Below are positions 16,389-24,598 of a stretch of DNA of 36,900 bases, piece by piece. The stretch is taken from positions 1-36,900 of the IMG/VR virus record IMGVR_UViG_3300044612_000246. One strand, written 5' to 3'. Below the pieces are notes generated by a model. The model ran no database searches. It was given only the letters and a program-made list of their open reading frames with translations, and was not told the DNA's origin. The stretch's first letter is position 1; each line of letters opens with the position of its first letter. This stretch comes from a virus. The position numbers and the translations under genes are program-made.

Positions 16389-16705
16389 CAATTGAGTGGA
16401 CGATTAATCGTCTTGATTGCGTCCCAGCCGTGGATGGCAAGCAAGACTACGTTGTAACGGCCTATTGGCGCTGTAACGCCACGGATCAGGGGTTTTACGC
16501 AAGCCATTACGGCACTTGCGGGTTTACCGTTGCCGACGGCGACAGCTTTATTCCTTACGCCGACCTGACCCAAAATGACGTTTTGGGCTGGTGTTGGGCA
16601 AACGGTGTGGACAAGGACGTTACGGAAACAAACGTCCAAAAGGAATTAGATAGCAAGATCAACCCGCCGGTCGTCGCCAAGCCGCTGCCGTGGGCGTCTG
16701 CTTAA
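16385..16705 (+). CDS. DUF7936-like fibre-module protein
   Basis: The 106-aa protein begins MTIEWTINRLDCVPAVDGKQ, then shows VVTAYWRC and a C-terminal VQKELDSKINPPVVAKPLPW. Proteins of this form usually follow fibre genes in environmental phages. It is probably a small virion or fibre assembly protein. Start overlaps the previous stop (ATGA). Confidence 0.8.
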   Translation: MTIEWTINRLDCVPAVDGKQDYVVTAYWRCNATDQGFYASHYGTCGFTVADGDSFIPYADLTQNDVLGWCWANGVDKDVTETNVQKELDSKINPPVVAKPLPWASA

Positions 16706-16714
16706 AGGCAGTGA

Positions 16715-17317
16715 ATGAGCAACCTATACGTCGAGGGTGGTTATTGGATATTTGAGTACGCCGAGGGTGAATGGCGCGGAGAGGCCGCGCTTAACGCAGC
16801 GGCAAGTGTTACTGCATCTGGGCAAAGGATCGCGCTGGGCGCGGCTGACCTCAATGCAGCAGCCACACAGACGACGGTAGGAACGCGAGTCAGGCTCGGT
16901 ATCTCTGCGATGAACGCAGCCGCCACCATTACGGTGGAAGGCGTGCGAGTCAGAGATGCCGCCGCGCTGCTGCAAGCAGTGAGCACTCTGACGGCAAGCG
17001 CCGTCAAGATTGCAGTTGGCGCAGCGCAGCTCGATGCGATATCGACGCTGACCGCGACGGGAATACGGGTTCAGTTTGGAACCATGTCGGCATCTGCTCT
17101 GGCGACGATGGTGGTCGCAGGCAGAAAGAAGTGGGAGACGGAGAACGATACATCGGAGGTCTGGTCGGCCGTAGCGGATACGGCAGAGTCTTGGTCTCCG
17201 GTATCCGATACGGCAGAAGTGTGGAGTTCCGTATCTGATACTGCAGAGACGTGGACGCCGATTGCGAACACGACAGAGAGCTGGACGGTCAAGGTACACC
17301 CTGCAATTTTGCAGTGA
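16715..17317 (+). CDS. Repeat-built tail protein (six 20-aa then five 10-aa units)
   Basis: After a 24-residue aromatic head, residues 25-144 form six exact-length 20-aa units of the pattern xLNAAATxTxxGxRVxLGxx. Residues 145-194 form five 10-aa units of the pattern DTAExWSxVS. No indel breaks either period. The first block would suit a beta-solenoid or stacked strands. The second puts a Trp every ten residues, as in a fibre or a carbohydrate-facing array. I know of no named family for the whole. It sits between fibre genes, so a spike or fibre role is likely. Confidence 0.85.
   Translation: MSNLYVEGGYWIFEYAEGEWRGEAALNAAASVTASGQRIALGAADLNAAATQTTVGTRVRLGISAMNAAATITVEGVRVRDAAALLQAVSTLTASAVKIAVGAAQLDAISTLTATGIRVQFGTMSASALATMVVAGRKKWETENDTSEVWSAVADTAESWSPVSDTAEVWSSVSDTAETWTPIANTTESWTVKVHPAILQ
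16787..17146 (+). repeat. 60-bp coding repeat array (6 copies)
   Basis: Six consecutive 60-bp units encode the 20-aa repeats of the tail protein. They are diverged at the DNA level but keep exact length, so selection acts on the protein period. Confidence 0.8.
17147..17296 (+). repeat. 30-bp coding repeat array (5 copies)
   Basis: Five consecutive 30-bp units (starting 17147, 17177, 17207, 17237, 17267) encode 10-aa repeats DTAExWSxVS. The central three units are very close at the DNA level (gatacggcagag and similar), suggesting recent duplication and possible copy-number change. Confidence 0.85.
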
Positions 17318-17327
17318 GGGATAGAGA

Positions 17328-18161
17328 ATGGCAGATTCAACAACTACCAACTTGTCGCTGACTAAGCCAGAGGTTGGCGCCTCTGCGGATACTTGGGGCG
17401 GCAAGTTGAACACCAACTTTGACGTCATCGATGGCGTCTTCAAGGATGACGGCACTGGCACTTCTGTCGGCATTCAGGTCGGCAGCGGCAAGGTGCTGAA
17501 GATTGGCGGCACGCAGAACATGTCTGCGCTGACCGCCTCAACAGCGCTGGCGCTCGATTCCAGCAAGAACATCGTCAGCGTGACGAACACAGGCAGCGGC
17601 AACAACGTGCTCGCAACGAGTCCTGCGCTGACGACGCCAAACCTTGGCACGCCGTCTGCGGCCGTATTGACGAACGCTACCGGGTTGCCTCTATCAACTG
17701 GTGTCACCGGAACTCTGCCTGTTGCCAATGGTGGCACTGGGCAGACGAGCTACACCAACGGCCAGCTTTTGATCGGCAACACCACCGGCAACACGCTCGC
17801 CAAGGCGACACTGACTGCTGGCACCGGCATCAGTGTGACCAATGGCGCAGGCTCGATCACGATCGCGAACACGCTGCTTGGAACGCCGACACTGAGTGTG
17901 GTGACAGGCACTACACAGAGTGCTGCTGCGAACACGCATTATGTTTTGACCAACGCATCTGCAACCACGGTCACACTGCCAAGCTCACCTTCTGCTGGTG
18001 ATCTTATTTGGATCACGGTGGCGAATGAGTTGACAACTAACGTGGTTGCTCGCAACGGAAAGCCGATTCAAGCTATTGCCGAAGACATGACGCTGAATGC
18101 GAAATATGCCAGCGTGCAGCTTCGCTTTGTAAACGACACTGAAGGATGGGTGATTGTATGA
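17328..18161 (+). CDS. Tail fibre protein, phage-fibre repeat type
   Basis: The 277-aa protein has an N-terminus ([20 protein letters not shown]) that is a standard fibre attachment segment. The middle carries [20 protein letters not shown], a common trimeric fibre motif, and the C-terminus is a beta-rich domain ending [12 protein letters not shown]. It likely forms a second fibre or the shaft carrying the following polyglycine tip. Confidence 0.88.
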   Translation: MADSTTTNLSLTKPEVGASADTWGGKLNTNFDVIDGVFKDDGTGTSVGIQVGSGKVLKIGGTQNMSALTASTALALDSSKNIVSVTNTGSGNNVLATSPALTTPNLGTPSAAVLTNATGLPLSTGVTGTLPVANGGTGQTSYTNGQLLIGNTTGNTLAKATLTAGTGISVTNGAGSITIANTLLGTPTLSVVTGTTQSAAANTHYVLTNASATTVTLPSSPSAGDLIWITVANELTTNVVARNGKPIQAIAEDMTLNAKYASVQLRFVNDTEGWVIV

Positions 18162-18904
18162 GCTTCTTTACTCAGTTTGGCGCAGGTTCTCCGGCCAAGG
18201 TCACGACGTATACCAGCGGCACTGGTACGTTTACACCGATCAGCACATCGCAATCATGGGCGCGCGTTACTGTTGTCGGCGGCGGTGGCGGCGGCGGTGG
18301 TGGATCTACTGGAACGCCGGGCCGAGGCGGCGGCGGTGGCGGCGGTGGAGCCACAAAAATTCTGTGGGTGAAGCTATCTAACGCATCTTATTCCTATGCT
18401 GTTGGCGCTGGTGGTACTGGCGGCGCAGCGGGTGCTGTTGGTACGTCAGGCAGTCGATCTTATTTTGGCTCTGTCGTTGCGACCGGCGCATCTGCAATGG
18501 TTCAAGCCTTCAACGGAGGCACAGGCGGCTCTGCGACCACCGGAAGCGGAACCATTGGCGAAGGCGGCGGCGGCGGTGGCGGCACTTTTGGCGGCGGACA
18601 ACAGCCCGGTGGAAGCGGTGGCGCTATCGGCCTTGCGGGTGCGAACGCTGGCAATGGAATAGCAACCGGCGGCGCTGGCCCGGACGTAAATTCAAACGGC
18701 GGCGGTGGCGGCGGTGACAGCGTTTACGGCGTTGGCGGCAACGGTGGCGCTGCGAGTGACGCAGGAACCGCAAGTGCTGGCTCTGCTGCAACCGGATACG
18801 GCGGCGGTGGTGGTGGCGGCGGCGGCACAAACTCTGGAACTGCGGGCGCTGGTGGCAATGGTACTGGCGGCTACATTTTGATTGAGGAGTTTATCCAAGC
18901 ATGA
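18158..18904 (+). CDS. Polyglycine-rich adhesin-like tail protein
   Basis: The 248-aa protein starts at ATG 18158 (ATGA with the shaft stop). A short beta N-terminus ([11 protein letters not shown]...) is followed by many Gly runs of 6-9 residues separated by short variable loops, ending [14 protein letters not shown]. The pattern fits Gly_rich tail proteins and recalls polyglycine-II adhesins at fibre tips of T-even phages, where loops between Gly helices contact the receptor. Receptor binding is inferred. Confidence 0.85.
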   Translation: MSFFTQFGAGSPAKVTTYTSGTGTFTPISTSQSWARVTVVGGGGGGGGGSTGTPGRGGGGGGGGATKILWVKLSNASYSYAVGAGGTGGAAGAVGTSGSRSYFGSVVATGASAMVQAFNGGTGGSATTGSGTIGEGGGGGGGTFGGGQQPGGSGGAIGLAGANAGNGIATGGAGPDVNSNGGGGGGDSVYGVGGNGGAASDAGTASAGSAATGYGGGGGGGGGTNSGTAGAGGNGTGGYILIEEFIQA

Positions 18905-19077
18905 AACGCTGGGCGCTTATTGTAAATTCAGTTGTCAGCATGGTTGTGGAGCAAGATACGCAACCGCAGATTGCTGGCGTTTGGGTTGAATGTCCCGATT
19001 ACGTCGGCCCCGGTTGGGTTTACGCTGACGGACGGTTCTCACCTCCTCCGCCTCCAGAAGAGACCGCGGCTGAGTAA
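18901..19077 (+). CDS. Small fibre-end protein (58 aa)
   Basis: ATG 18901 overlaps the adhesin stop; TAA is at 19075-19077. [20 protein letters not shown], then GVWVECPDYVGPGWVYADG and a proline run match small proteins that usually follow fibre tips and contain a PGWxYxDG motif. A tail-tip or assembly role is likely. Confidence 0.75.
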   Translation: MKRWALIVNSVVSMVVEQDTQPQIAGVWVECPDYVGPGWVYADGRFSPPPPPEETAAE

Positions 19078-19082
19078 GGCCA

Positions 19083-19319
19083 ATGTCAGAGCAGGAACAC
19101 AACAACGCTCTGGAGCTGGCGCTACTGCGTAAGGATTTCGAGACGCTGCAGGCAGACATGTCAGAGATTAAGAGAGACATCAAGAAACTCTCAACGGCAT
19201 GGTCTACAGCAGAAAACCTCGTAGCCTTTATCAAGTGGCTCGCCGGCTTGGCCGCAGCCATCGCCCTGATCACTGGCATGGTGAAGGGCTGGTTCTCGAT
19301 GTCCGCTCCGAAGGAGTAG
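19083..19319 (+). CDS. Coiled-coil plus one-TM protein (XhlA/holin-like topology)
   Basis: The 78-aa protein has N-terminal heptads (about residues 8-38), then a hydrophobic segment around residues 48-68 (KWLAGLAAAIALITGMVKGW). This topology resembles haemolysin XhlA-type membrane proteins. It lies in the tail module, not with the lysis genes, so it may be a membrane-interacting virion part or a second holin. Confidence 0.75.
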   Translation: MSEQEHNNALELALLRKDFETLQADMSEIKRDIKKLSTAWSTAENLVAFIKWLAGLAAAIALITGMVKGWFSMSAPKE

Positions 19320-19321
19320 CA

Positions 19322-20797
19322 ATGCTTTTACCAATCAACCTGCCGCCGGGTGTTTACAAGAATGGCACCGACTATCAGGCCAAGGGTCGATGGTTTGACT
19401 CGTCTTTGGTGCGCTGGTACGAGGGCACGATTCGCCCTGTCGGCGGCTGGCGCAAGCGATCCAATAATACGATCAGCGGCTTGTGCCGTGGCGTACTATC
19501 GTGGCGCGATAACAGCAACGACCGCTGGATCGCGCTCGGTACGCACACTGGCCTTTATGTGATGACAGAGGGCGGCACGGTCGCCGATATCACTCCGGTA
19601 GGCTTCACCACCGGCCGCGCTGATGCCGACTATAACAACGGTTATGGCGGCGCCACCTACGGCAATTTCGCCTATGGTGTCGCGCGTCCTGACGCAGGCT
19701 CTATCGACCCGGCTACGACGTGGACGATGGACACATGGGGTCAGTACCTCATTGCCTGCTCCAACGACGACGGCAAGCTGCTCGAGTGGCAGCTCAACAC
19801 CGGCACCGATGCCGCGGCCCTTGCCAATGCGCCTATCGACAACAAGGCGGTCATGGTGACCGAGGAGCGATTCGTATTCGCCCTTGGTGCTGGCGGCGTC
19901 GGCAGAAAGGTGCAGTGGTGCGATCAGGAGGATAATACCCTCTGGACGCCGGCTATCACCAATCAGGCGGGTGACTTCGAGCTTGAGACGACCGGCACCC
20001 TGATGGCGGGTAAGCGCCTGCGTGGCGTCAACCTGCTGTTTACCGACGTGGACGTCCACACGGCCAACTACGTCGGGCCGCCGTTCGTCTACGGCTTTGA
20101 GCGTATTGCCTCCGGTTGCGGCCTGATTGGGCCACAGGCGGTCGCTGCCGTGGAGTCGGTCGCCTTCTGGATGTCTCCGGCCGGGTTCTTCATCTACGAC
20201 GGCTTTGTTAAGCCCATCAGTTGCGATGTGCTCGACTATGTCTATTCCAACCTGAACGATTCCCAGAAGTCCAAGGTCTATGCCGTGGCCAATAACCAGT
20301 ACGGCGAGGTCTGGTGGTTCTACCCGAGCGCGAGCAATCTGGAGATTGACTCGTATGTGTCCTACAATTATAGGGAGAACCACTGGGCAGTAGGGTCTTT
20401 GGCCAGAACCGCTGGCACCGACCGTGGCGTCTTCAGCTACCCGCTCATGGTATCGGCCGATGGCTACGTCTACGAGCATGAGGTTGGTCTGCAATACGAT
20501 GGTGCGAGTCCATACGCCGAAACAGGGCCATTCGAGATTGGCAACGGCGACCGCACGATGATGGCGAGGCAGCTCATCCCAGATGAGAAGTCTCTCGGAT
20601 CTGTCTCCGTACAATTCAAGACCAAACTGACGCCGGAAGGGTCAGAGTCCACCAAGAGCTACACGATCAACGGCGCGTATACCAACGTGCGCTTCTCCGG
20701 TCGCCAGGCCGCGATGCGCATCACGGGTGCGGCGCCTAATACCGATTGGCGCGTCGGCACGATGCGCCTTGATGTGGTGGAGAGCGGACGACGATGA
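19322..20797 (+). CDS. Tail / packaged-DNA stabilisation protein (P22 gp10-like)
   Basis: ATG 19322 follows AAGGAG by 5 nt and gives a 491-aa protein. LPINLPPGVYKNGTDYQAKG with RWFDSSLVRWYEGTIRPVGG is the standard opening of this podoviral family. Many repeated aromatic beta blades (WGQYLIACSNDDGKL; GEVWWFYPSAS) suggest a beta-propeller-like body. It plugs the connector after packaging and carries the tail needle or fibres. Confidence 0.88.
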   Translation: MLLPINLPPGVYKNGTDYQAKGRWFDSSLVRWYEGTIRPVGGWRKRSNNTISGLCRGVLSWRDNSNDRWIALGTHTGLYVMTEGGTVADITPVGFTTGRADADYNNGYGGATYGNFAYGVARPDAGSIDPATTWTMDTWGQYLIACSNDDGKLLEWQLNTGTDAAALANAPIDNKAVMVTEERFVFALGAGGVGRKVQWCDQEDNTLWTPAITNQAGDFELETTGTLMAGKRLRGVNLLFTDVDVHTANYVGPPFVYGFERIASGCGLIGPQAVAAVESVAFWMSPAGFFIYDGFVKPISCDVLDYVYSNLNDSQKSKVYAVANNQYGEVWWFYPSASNLEIDSYVSYNYRENHWAVGSLARTAGTDRGVFSYPLMVSADGYVYEHEVGLQYDGASPYAETGPFEIGNGDRTMMARQLIPDEKSLGSVSVQFKTKLTPEGSESTKSYTINGAYTNVRFSGRQAAMRITGAAPNTDWRVGTMRLDVVESGRR

Positions 20798-21171
20798 TGG
20801 ATGAGCAGCAGGAGCTGGCGGATCTGGTCTCGCCCTTTCGCGAGCTGATCGAGCGTGCGCTTCAAGAGAACTACGGGCAGCTCAACTATCACGACGTCTT
20901 AGAAGGTATTCAGGAAGGAGAGTATCAATTCTGGTCTGCGGCCAACTCTTGCGTGGTGACGACGATTGACGTCTTCCCGCGCATGAAGCAACTGACCGTG
21001 ATCATCGGCGCTGGCGATCTTCAAGAAATTGACGACGTCATTCGCCCTATCGTTGAGGAATGGGCGCGAAGCATTCAATGCGACGCGATGATCATCATGG
21101 GGCGCCCCGGCTGGCAGAAGGCGCTTGAGGGCTACAAACGCACCGCAGTGGTGCTCGAGAAAAGACTATGA
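20794..21171 (+). CDS. GNAT-fold-like GRPGW protein, copy B
   Basis: The 125-aa protein overlaps both neighbours. The C-terminal half (EEWARSIQCDAMIIMGRPGW then YKRTAVVLEKRL) aligns with copy A at 6739-7173. The N-terminal halves share an FW/LWxxxxNS strand. It lacks a visible acetyl-CoA loop. Two diverged paralogues in one small phage, one after the portal and one after the tail stabiliser, suggest two related structural or modifying partners. Confidence 0.75.
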   Translation: MMDEQQELADLVSPFRELIERALQENYGQLNYHDVLEGIQEGEYQFWSAANSCVVTTIDVFPRMKQLTVIIGAGDLQEIDDVIRPIVEEWARSIQCDAMIIMGRPGWQKALEGYKRTAVVLEKRL

Positions 21172-23165
21172 GCAATCTTTTTAAGTCCAAGACCAAGAAA
21201 ACAGAAGAGCAAAAGACTGAGATAGATCCGAGGATCTATCAGCAGGTCTTAGCGAATCTGGATCTGGCGCGACAGGTCGCGTCGATCCCGTACCAGCCGT
21301 ACACCGGCCTGATGGTGGCGCCGTTCACGCGCGACTACATGGCAGGCGAGGATGTGGTGCGCCGTATCGCTCAAGAGGGCGGATTCGTCCCTGAGCTTGA
21401 GATGGCCGCGCGTCAGGCTGCTGGTGACCTTGGGTTCCAGTCTGGCCAGATCACTGCGCCGACATACGACCCGCGCGTGATGGCCGAGCGTATCGGCGCA
21501 GAGCGCGTCGGTGCGTCTCTTGGTGGCGGCCCGATGATGATCGGAGCCGGTCAGGTGCAGACGCAGTTCCAAGCGCCGACGATTGGCGCCGAGCGCGTAG
21601 GGGCATCACTAGCCGGTGGCCCGCAGCAAGTGCGTGCTGGCCAGCTTGGCACCACCTTTGCGGCGCGTGATATCACTGCTCCGGGTGCTGCGCCACTGGC
21701 GCAGGGCGCGAGCGTGCTCGGCCGTGACATCCAGCAGTACATGTCACCGTACACGCAGAATGTGATCGAGGCGGGGCTTTCCGATATTGACCGCGCTGCC
21801 GCTCTGCGCCAGCAAGATATCGGCGCGCAGGCTACCCGTGCTCGCGCATTCGGTGGTTCACGTCAGGCAGTGCAGGAAGGTATCGCTGCAGGCGAGGCAG
21901 AGCGCGAGCGCAATCGGTTTATCGCTGAACAGCGCGCGCAGGCCTTCAATCAGGCCATGCAGGCTCGAGAGGCCGATGTTGGCCGCGAGCAGCAGGCAGG
22001 GCTTGCCAATCAGGCTGCCGTGCAGAACGTCATGGAAATGGCGCAGCGCGGTGAGATTAGCAACCAGCAGCGCGATATCGAGCTGCAGCGCCTTGGTGTC
22101 ACTGCCGGCACGCAGAACATCGAAGCCGGGCTGCGTGCAGATCTGGCCAATCAGCAGGCAGTGGAAAACTACATGCGACTTGGCCTTACGGCAGAGCAGG
22201 CCAACCAGCAAGCGATGCTCGATGCGCAACGCTCTAACCAAGCGGCCGTGCAAGAGGCGCAGCGCCTGTCGCTTACAGGCCAGACGACCAATGTGCAGAC
22301 CGGCCTTGAGGCTGCTCGCTCTAATCAGGCGGCGGTTGAGAACTATATGCGCATGGGACTGACCGCCGAGCAGGCGAACCAGCAGGCGATGCTGGATGCT
22401 GCACGCTCGAACCAGTCGGCAGGTCTACAGGCGCGTCAGGCAGAGCTTGGTGCGATGGGCGATCAGGCAAGCCGTATCCTCGAGGCGCAGCGCGCCAACG
22501 AGGCGGCGCGTCTTGGTGCTGCGAACTTCCGCCTTGGCGCAGGGCAGCAGCTCGCAGGCTTTGGGCAGACGGCGCTTCAGAACCGCTACGGCTCAGGGCA
22601 GCAGCTCATGGCGCTCGGCACCGGCCAGCAGGCGCTCGCGCAGCAGTATCTCGACGCGCAGCAGCAGGAGTTCATGCGCCGTCAGAACTACCCGCTGCAG
22701 CAGCTCTCGATCCTGCAGGGTGCCGTTGCTGCCAGCCCGTACAACCAGACGGTCACGGGCAGCACGACGGTCACGGGACGGCCGAGCTACTTTGACATCT
22801 TCCGGCAGGCTGTTGGTTCGTTCCCGACGTCCGGTGGCGGAAACACCGGCTCTGACATGGACATGAAGACCAAGGTCAAGAAGATCAAGAATCCTCTCGA
22901 CAAGGTCAACCGTCTCAAGGGTATCGAGTTTGAGTGGGAAGATGGATACGGCCGCGACGAAGATGATGACATGGGCGGCGAAGATGACATGAGCATCTCG
23001 GCACAAGATCTCGAGAAGGTCATGCCGAGCGCCGTATCTCGTCGAAAGGATGGGATGCGTCAGTACGACGTGCCGCAGATGGTTGGCCTATTAACCGAGG
23101 CCGTCAAGGAGCTAGACAAGAAGGTCAGCTCTGGCAAGAAGGCCGGGGGGAAGAAAAATGTTTGA
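21168..23165 (+). CDS. Coiled-coil repeat protein with C-terminal S74 chaperone domain
   Basis: The 665-aa protein has a mixed N-terminus with two GAERVGASLxGGP copies. Residues about 190-480 are Ala/Gln/Asn/Arg-rich helix with ~35-70-aa repeats such as LTAEQANQQAMLDAARSNQ. From Ser562 (SDMDMKTKVKKIKNPLDKV) to the end is a peptidase S74 intramolecular chaperone domain, which trimerises the upstream chain and cuts itself off before the Ser. The SD...K signature is kept. The long helical body is unusual for S74 carriers, which are mostly beta-fibres. Confidence 0.85.
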   Translation: MSNLFKSKTKKTEEQKTEIDPRIYQQVLANLDLARQVASIPYQPYTGLMVAPFTRDYMAGEDVVRRIAQEGGFVPELEMAARQAAGDLGFQSGQITAPTYDPRVMAERIGAERVGASLGGGPMMIGAGQVQTQFQAPTIGAERVGASLAGGPQQVRAGQLGTTFAARDITAPGAAPLAQGASVLGRDIQQYMSPYTQNVIEAGLSDIDRAAALRQQDIGAQATRARAFGGSRQAVQEGIAAGEAERERNRFIAEQRAQAFNQAMQAREADVGREQQAGLANQAAVQNVMEMAQRGEISNQQRDIELQRLGVTAGTQNIEAGLRADLANQQAVENYMRLGLTAEQANQQAMLDAQRSNQAAVQEAQRLSLTGQTTNVQTGLEAARSNQAAVENYMRMGLTAEQANQQAMLDAARSNQSAGLQARQAELGAMGDQASRILEAQRANEAARLGAANFRLGAGQQLAGFGQTALQNRYGSGQQLMALGTGQQALAQQYLDAQQQEFMRRQNYPLQQLSILQGAVAASPYNQTVTGSTTVTGRPSYFDIFRQAVGSFPTSGGGNTGSDMDMKTKVKKIKNPLDKVNRLKGIEFEWEDGYGRDEDDDMGGEDDMSISAQDLEKVMPSAVSRRKDGMRQYDVPQMVGLLTEAVKELDKKVSSGKKAGGKKNV

Positions 23166-23457
23166 GACTAACCCGCTGAAGAATCCCGGCGACATCTTTG
23201 GGCGCAAGAAGACTGCTGGCCAGAAGACGCTTGATCTCCTAAAGAAGCTCGGTGTGCAGTACGAGATACCAGAACCAGAAGACAGCATGAGCGTGCTCAG
23301 TGCTCTGGGGGAAGATCCGCTCGCGTCTTCGCTCTCGCTGCGACCCGGCAAGGCGATGGGCGATCTGTCGATGGATATCTACAACCCGCAAAACATTTAC
23401 GGGAACTTCTACAAAAAGATGGGCGGCCGAAAGGTGCGCGGCCTGTTAGGCGATTGA
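23158..23457 (+). CDS. Hypothetical protein in ejection-protein cluster
   Basis: The 99-aa protein overlaps the S74 gene by 8 bp. It contains LLKKLGVQYEIPEPEDSMSV and a Gly-rich end (KKMGGRKVRGLLGD). The ending RKVRGLLGD resembles the short RGLL-type tails of several other proteins here (GKTGLLED at 9782, KRGLLA at 9964). Function is unknown. Confidence 0.7.
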   Translation: MFETNPLKNPGDIFGRKKTAGQKTLDLLKKLGVQYEIPEPEDSMSVLSALGEDPLASSLSLRPGKAMGDLSMDIYNPQNIYGNFYKKMGGRKVRGLLGD

Positions 23458-23464
23458 GGTAGTT

Positions 23465-24598
23465 ATGGCAACCCCAATGGAAAAAACGAAAAAGCGACCC
23501 GGACTGCTTACGCGGTATGTCGGCGGTCTTCTTGGCGAAGACGTCGAGAACATGTCCGAGGAGGACTTGAGCAAGTTTAGGCAGGAGGCGCTCCTCAGTG
23601 CCATCAGCGGCCTAGGCGGTGGCGTCGGCTTGCTTGGTGGTCTTGGGCAGATGGCGCAGCGAAAGCAAGCCACGGAACAAAGACGTCAGCAAGAGATTGG
23701 AAGACAGGATATCCAGCAAGCGTCAGCTAATCTTGCGGCACGGCTCTCTGGCCGCGCGGGTGATGTTGGCGAGCAGACACAGCTTCAAGAAGTGCGGCCG
23801 ATGTCTGGCATGAGCACGCTCGGTATGGCGTCAACACCGGCAGGAATGGCTGCGCTACAGGCTAGTCCGTTGCTGGAAGAAACTGCCAAACAATCGATGA
23901 AGCCAACCGAGTACGTTTATCAAAACGTGCCGGGCGTGGGCCTTGTCGCAGTCAATCGCAACAATCCGCAAGACCAACGCGTTATTCAGCGCGAAGTGCG
24001 GCAGCCGAAGGAAGGCCCACAACCGACACTTAAGCAAGTGCGGCTGGCGAATGGCATGGTGCAGGATCAGTGGCTTGTTCCGGGGCAGGCGAAGGGCATT
24101 CCTGTTGGCGCTCCGTATGCTCCGAAGGGAGCAGAAGGTGCAGGCGATGGCCTCAACGAGCGGCAGCGCGCTGGCATCAACATGACGCGCGACGCGGCGC
24201 TGCAGTACGCCGCCAACCTCACAGGCCGGCCGGTCAGTGAACTAAGAAATATGTCGCCGGCAGAGATTGAGCAGGAGATCAAGAAGCGAGGCGGTCGCGT
24301 GCTGCAAGGCGGAACCGCGCGCATGGTCAGTGGCCTGCCTGTGGTTGGTGACTTTGCCAAGAGCATTGTGGAGTCCATGAATTCGGATCTCATCGCCCCG
24401 GCTACCACCGGCGGCTCTGGCATCGCGATGTACCAGAACCCGACTGGCCCTATCACTGGCGCAGACGTCACGGTCGGTGTCACGCAGTTCCCGAATCCGA
24501 TGTATCCGCTGCCGGTTCAGGCGCAGATGATCCGCTCGATTCTTGAGCGTGGGGGCAAGGTCGAAGAGTACGACGCAAACGGAAACAAGGTGCGCTGA
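23465..24598 (+). CDS. Probable internal virion (ejection) protein
   Basis: The 377-aa protein is behind GAGGT. The N-terminal region is Gly/Ala/Gln-rich helix and the C-terminal third contains PVSELRNMSPAEIEQEIKKRG and a conserved-looking QAQMIRSILERGGKVEEYDA. It lies in the row of large proteins after the tail stabiliser, where podoviruses encode proteins injected with DNA. No enzymatic motif is seen. Confidence 0.7.
   Translation: MATPMEKTKKRPGLLTRYVGGLLGEDVENMSEEDLSKFRQEALLSAISGLGGGVGLLGGLGQMAQRKQATEQRRQQEIGRQDIQQASANLAARLSGRAGDVGEQTQLQEVRPMSGMSTLGMASTPAGMAALQASPLLEETAKQSMKPTEYVYQNVPGVGLVAVNRNNPQDQRVIQREVRQPKEGPQPTLKQVRLANGMVQDQWLVPGQAKGIPVGAPYAPKGAEGAGDGLNERQRAGINMTRDAALQYAANLTGRPVSELRNMSPAEIEQEIKKRGGRVLQGGTARMVSGLPVVGDFAKSIVESMNSDLIAPATTGGSGIAMYQNPTGPITGADVTVGVTQFPNPMYPLPVQAQMIRSILERGGKVEEYDANGNKVR

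Noticed and set aside
18158-18904. Cell-wall or silk-like structural gene unrelated to phage
   Set aside because: The ATGA coupling to the fibre gene and the following small fibre-end protein place it in the tail module.
19496-20614. 372-aa open frame antisense to the tail stabilisation gene
   Set aside because: Same reason: a shadow of a high-GC3 gene with no coupling to neighbours.
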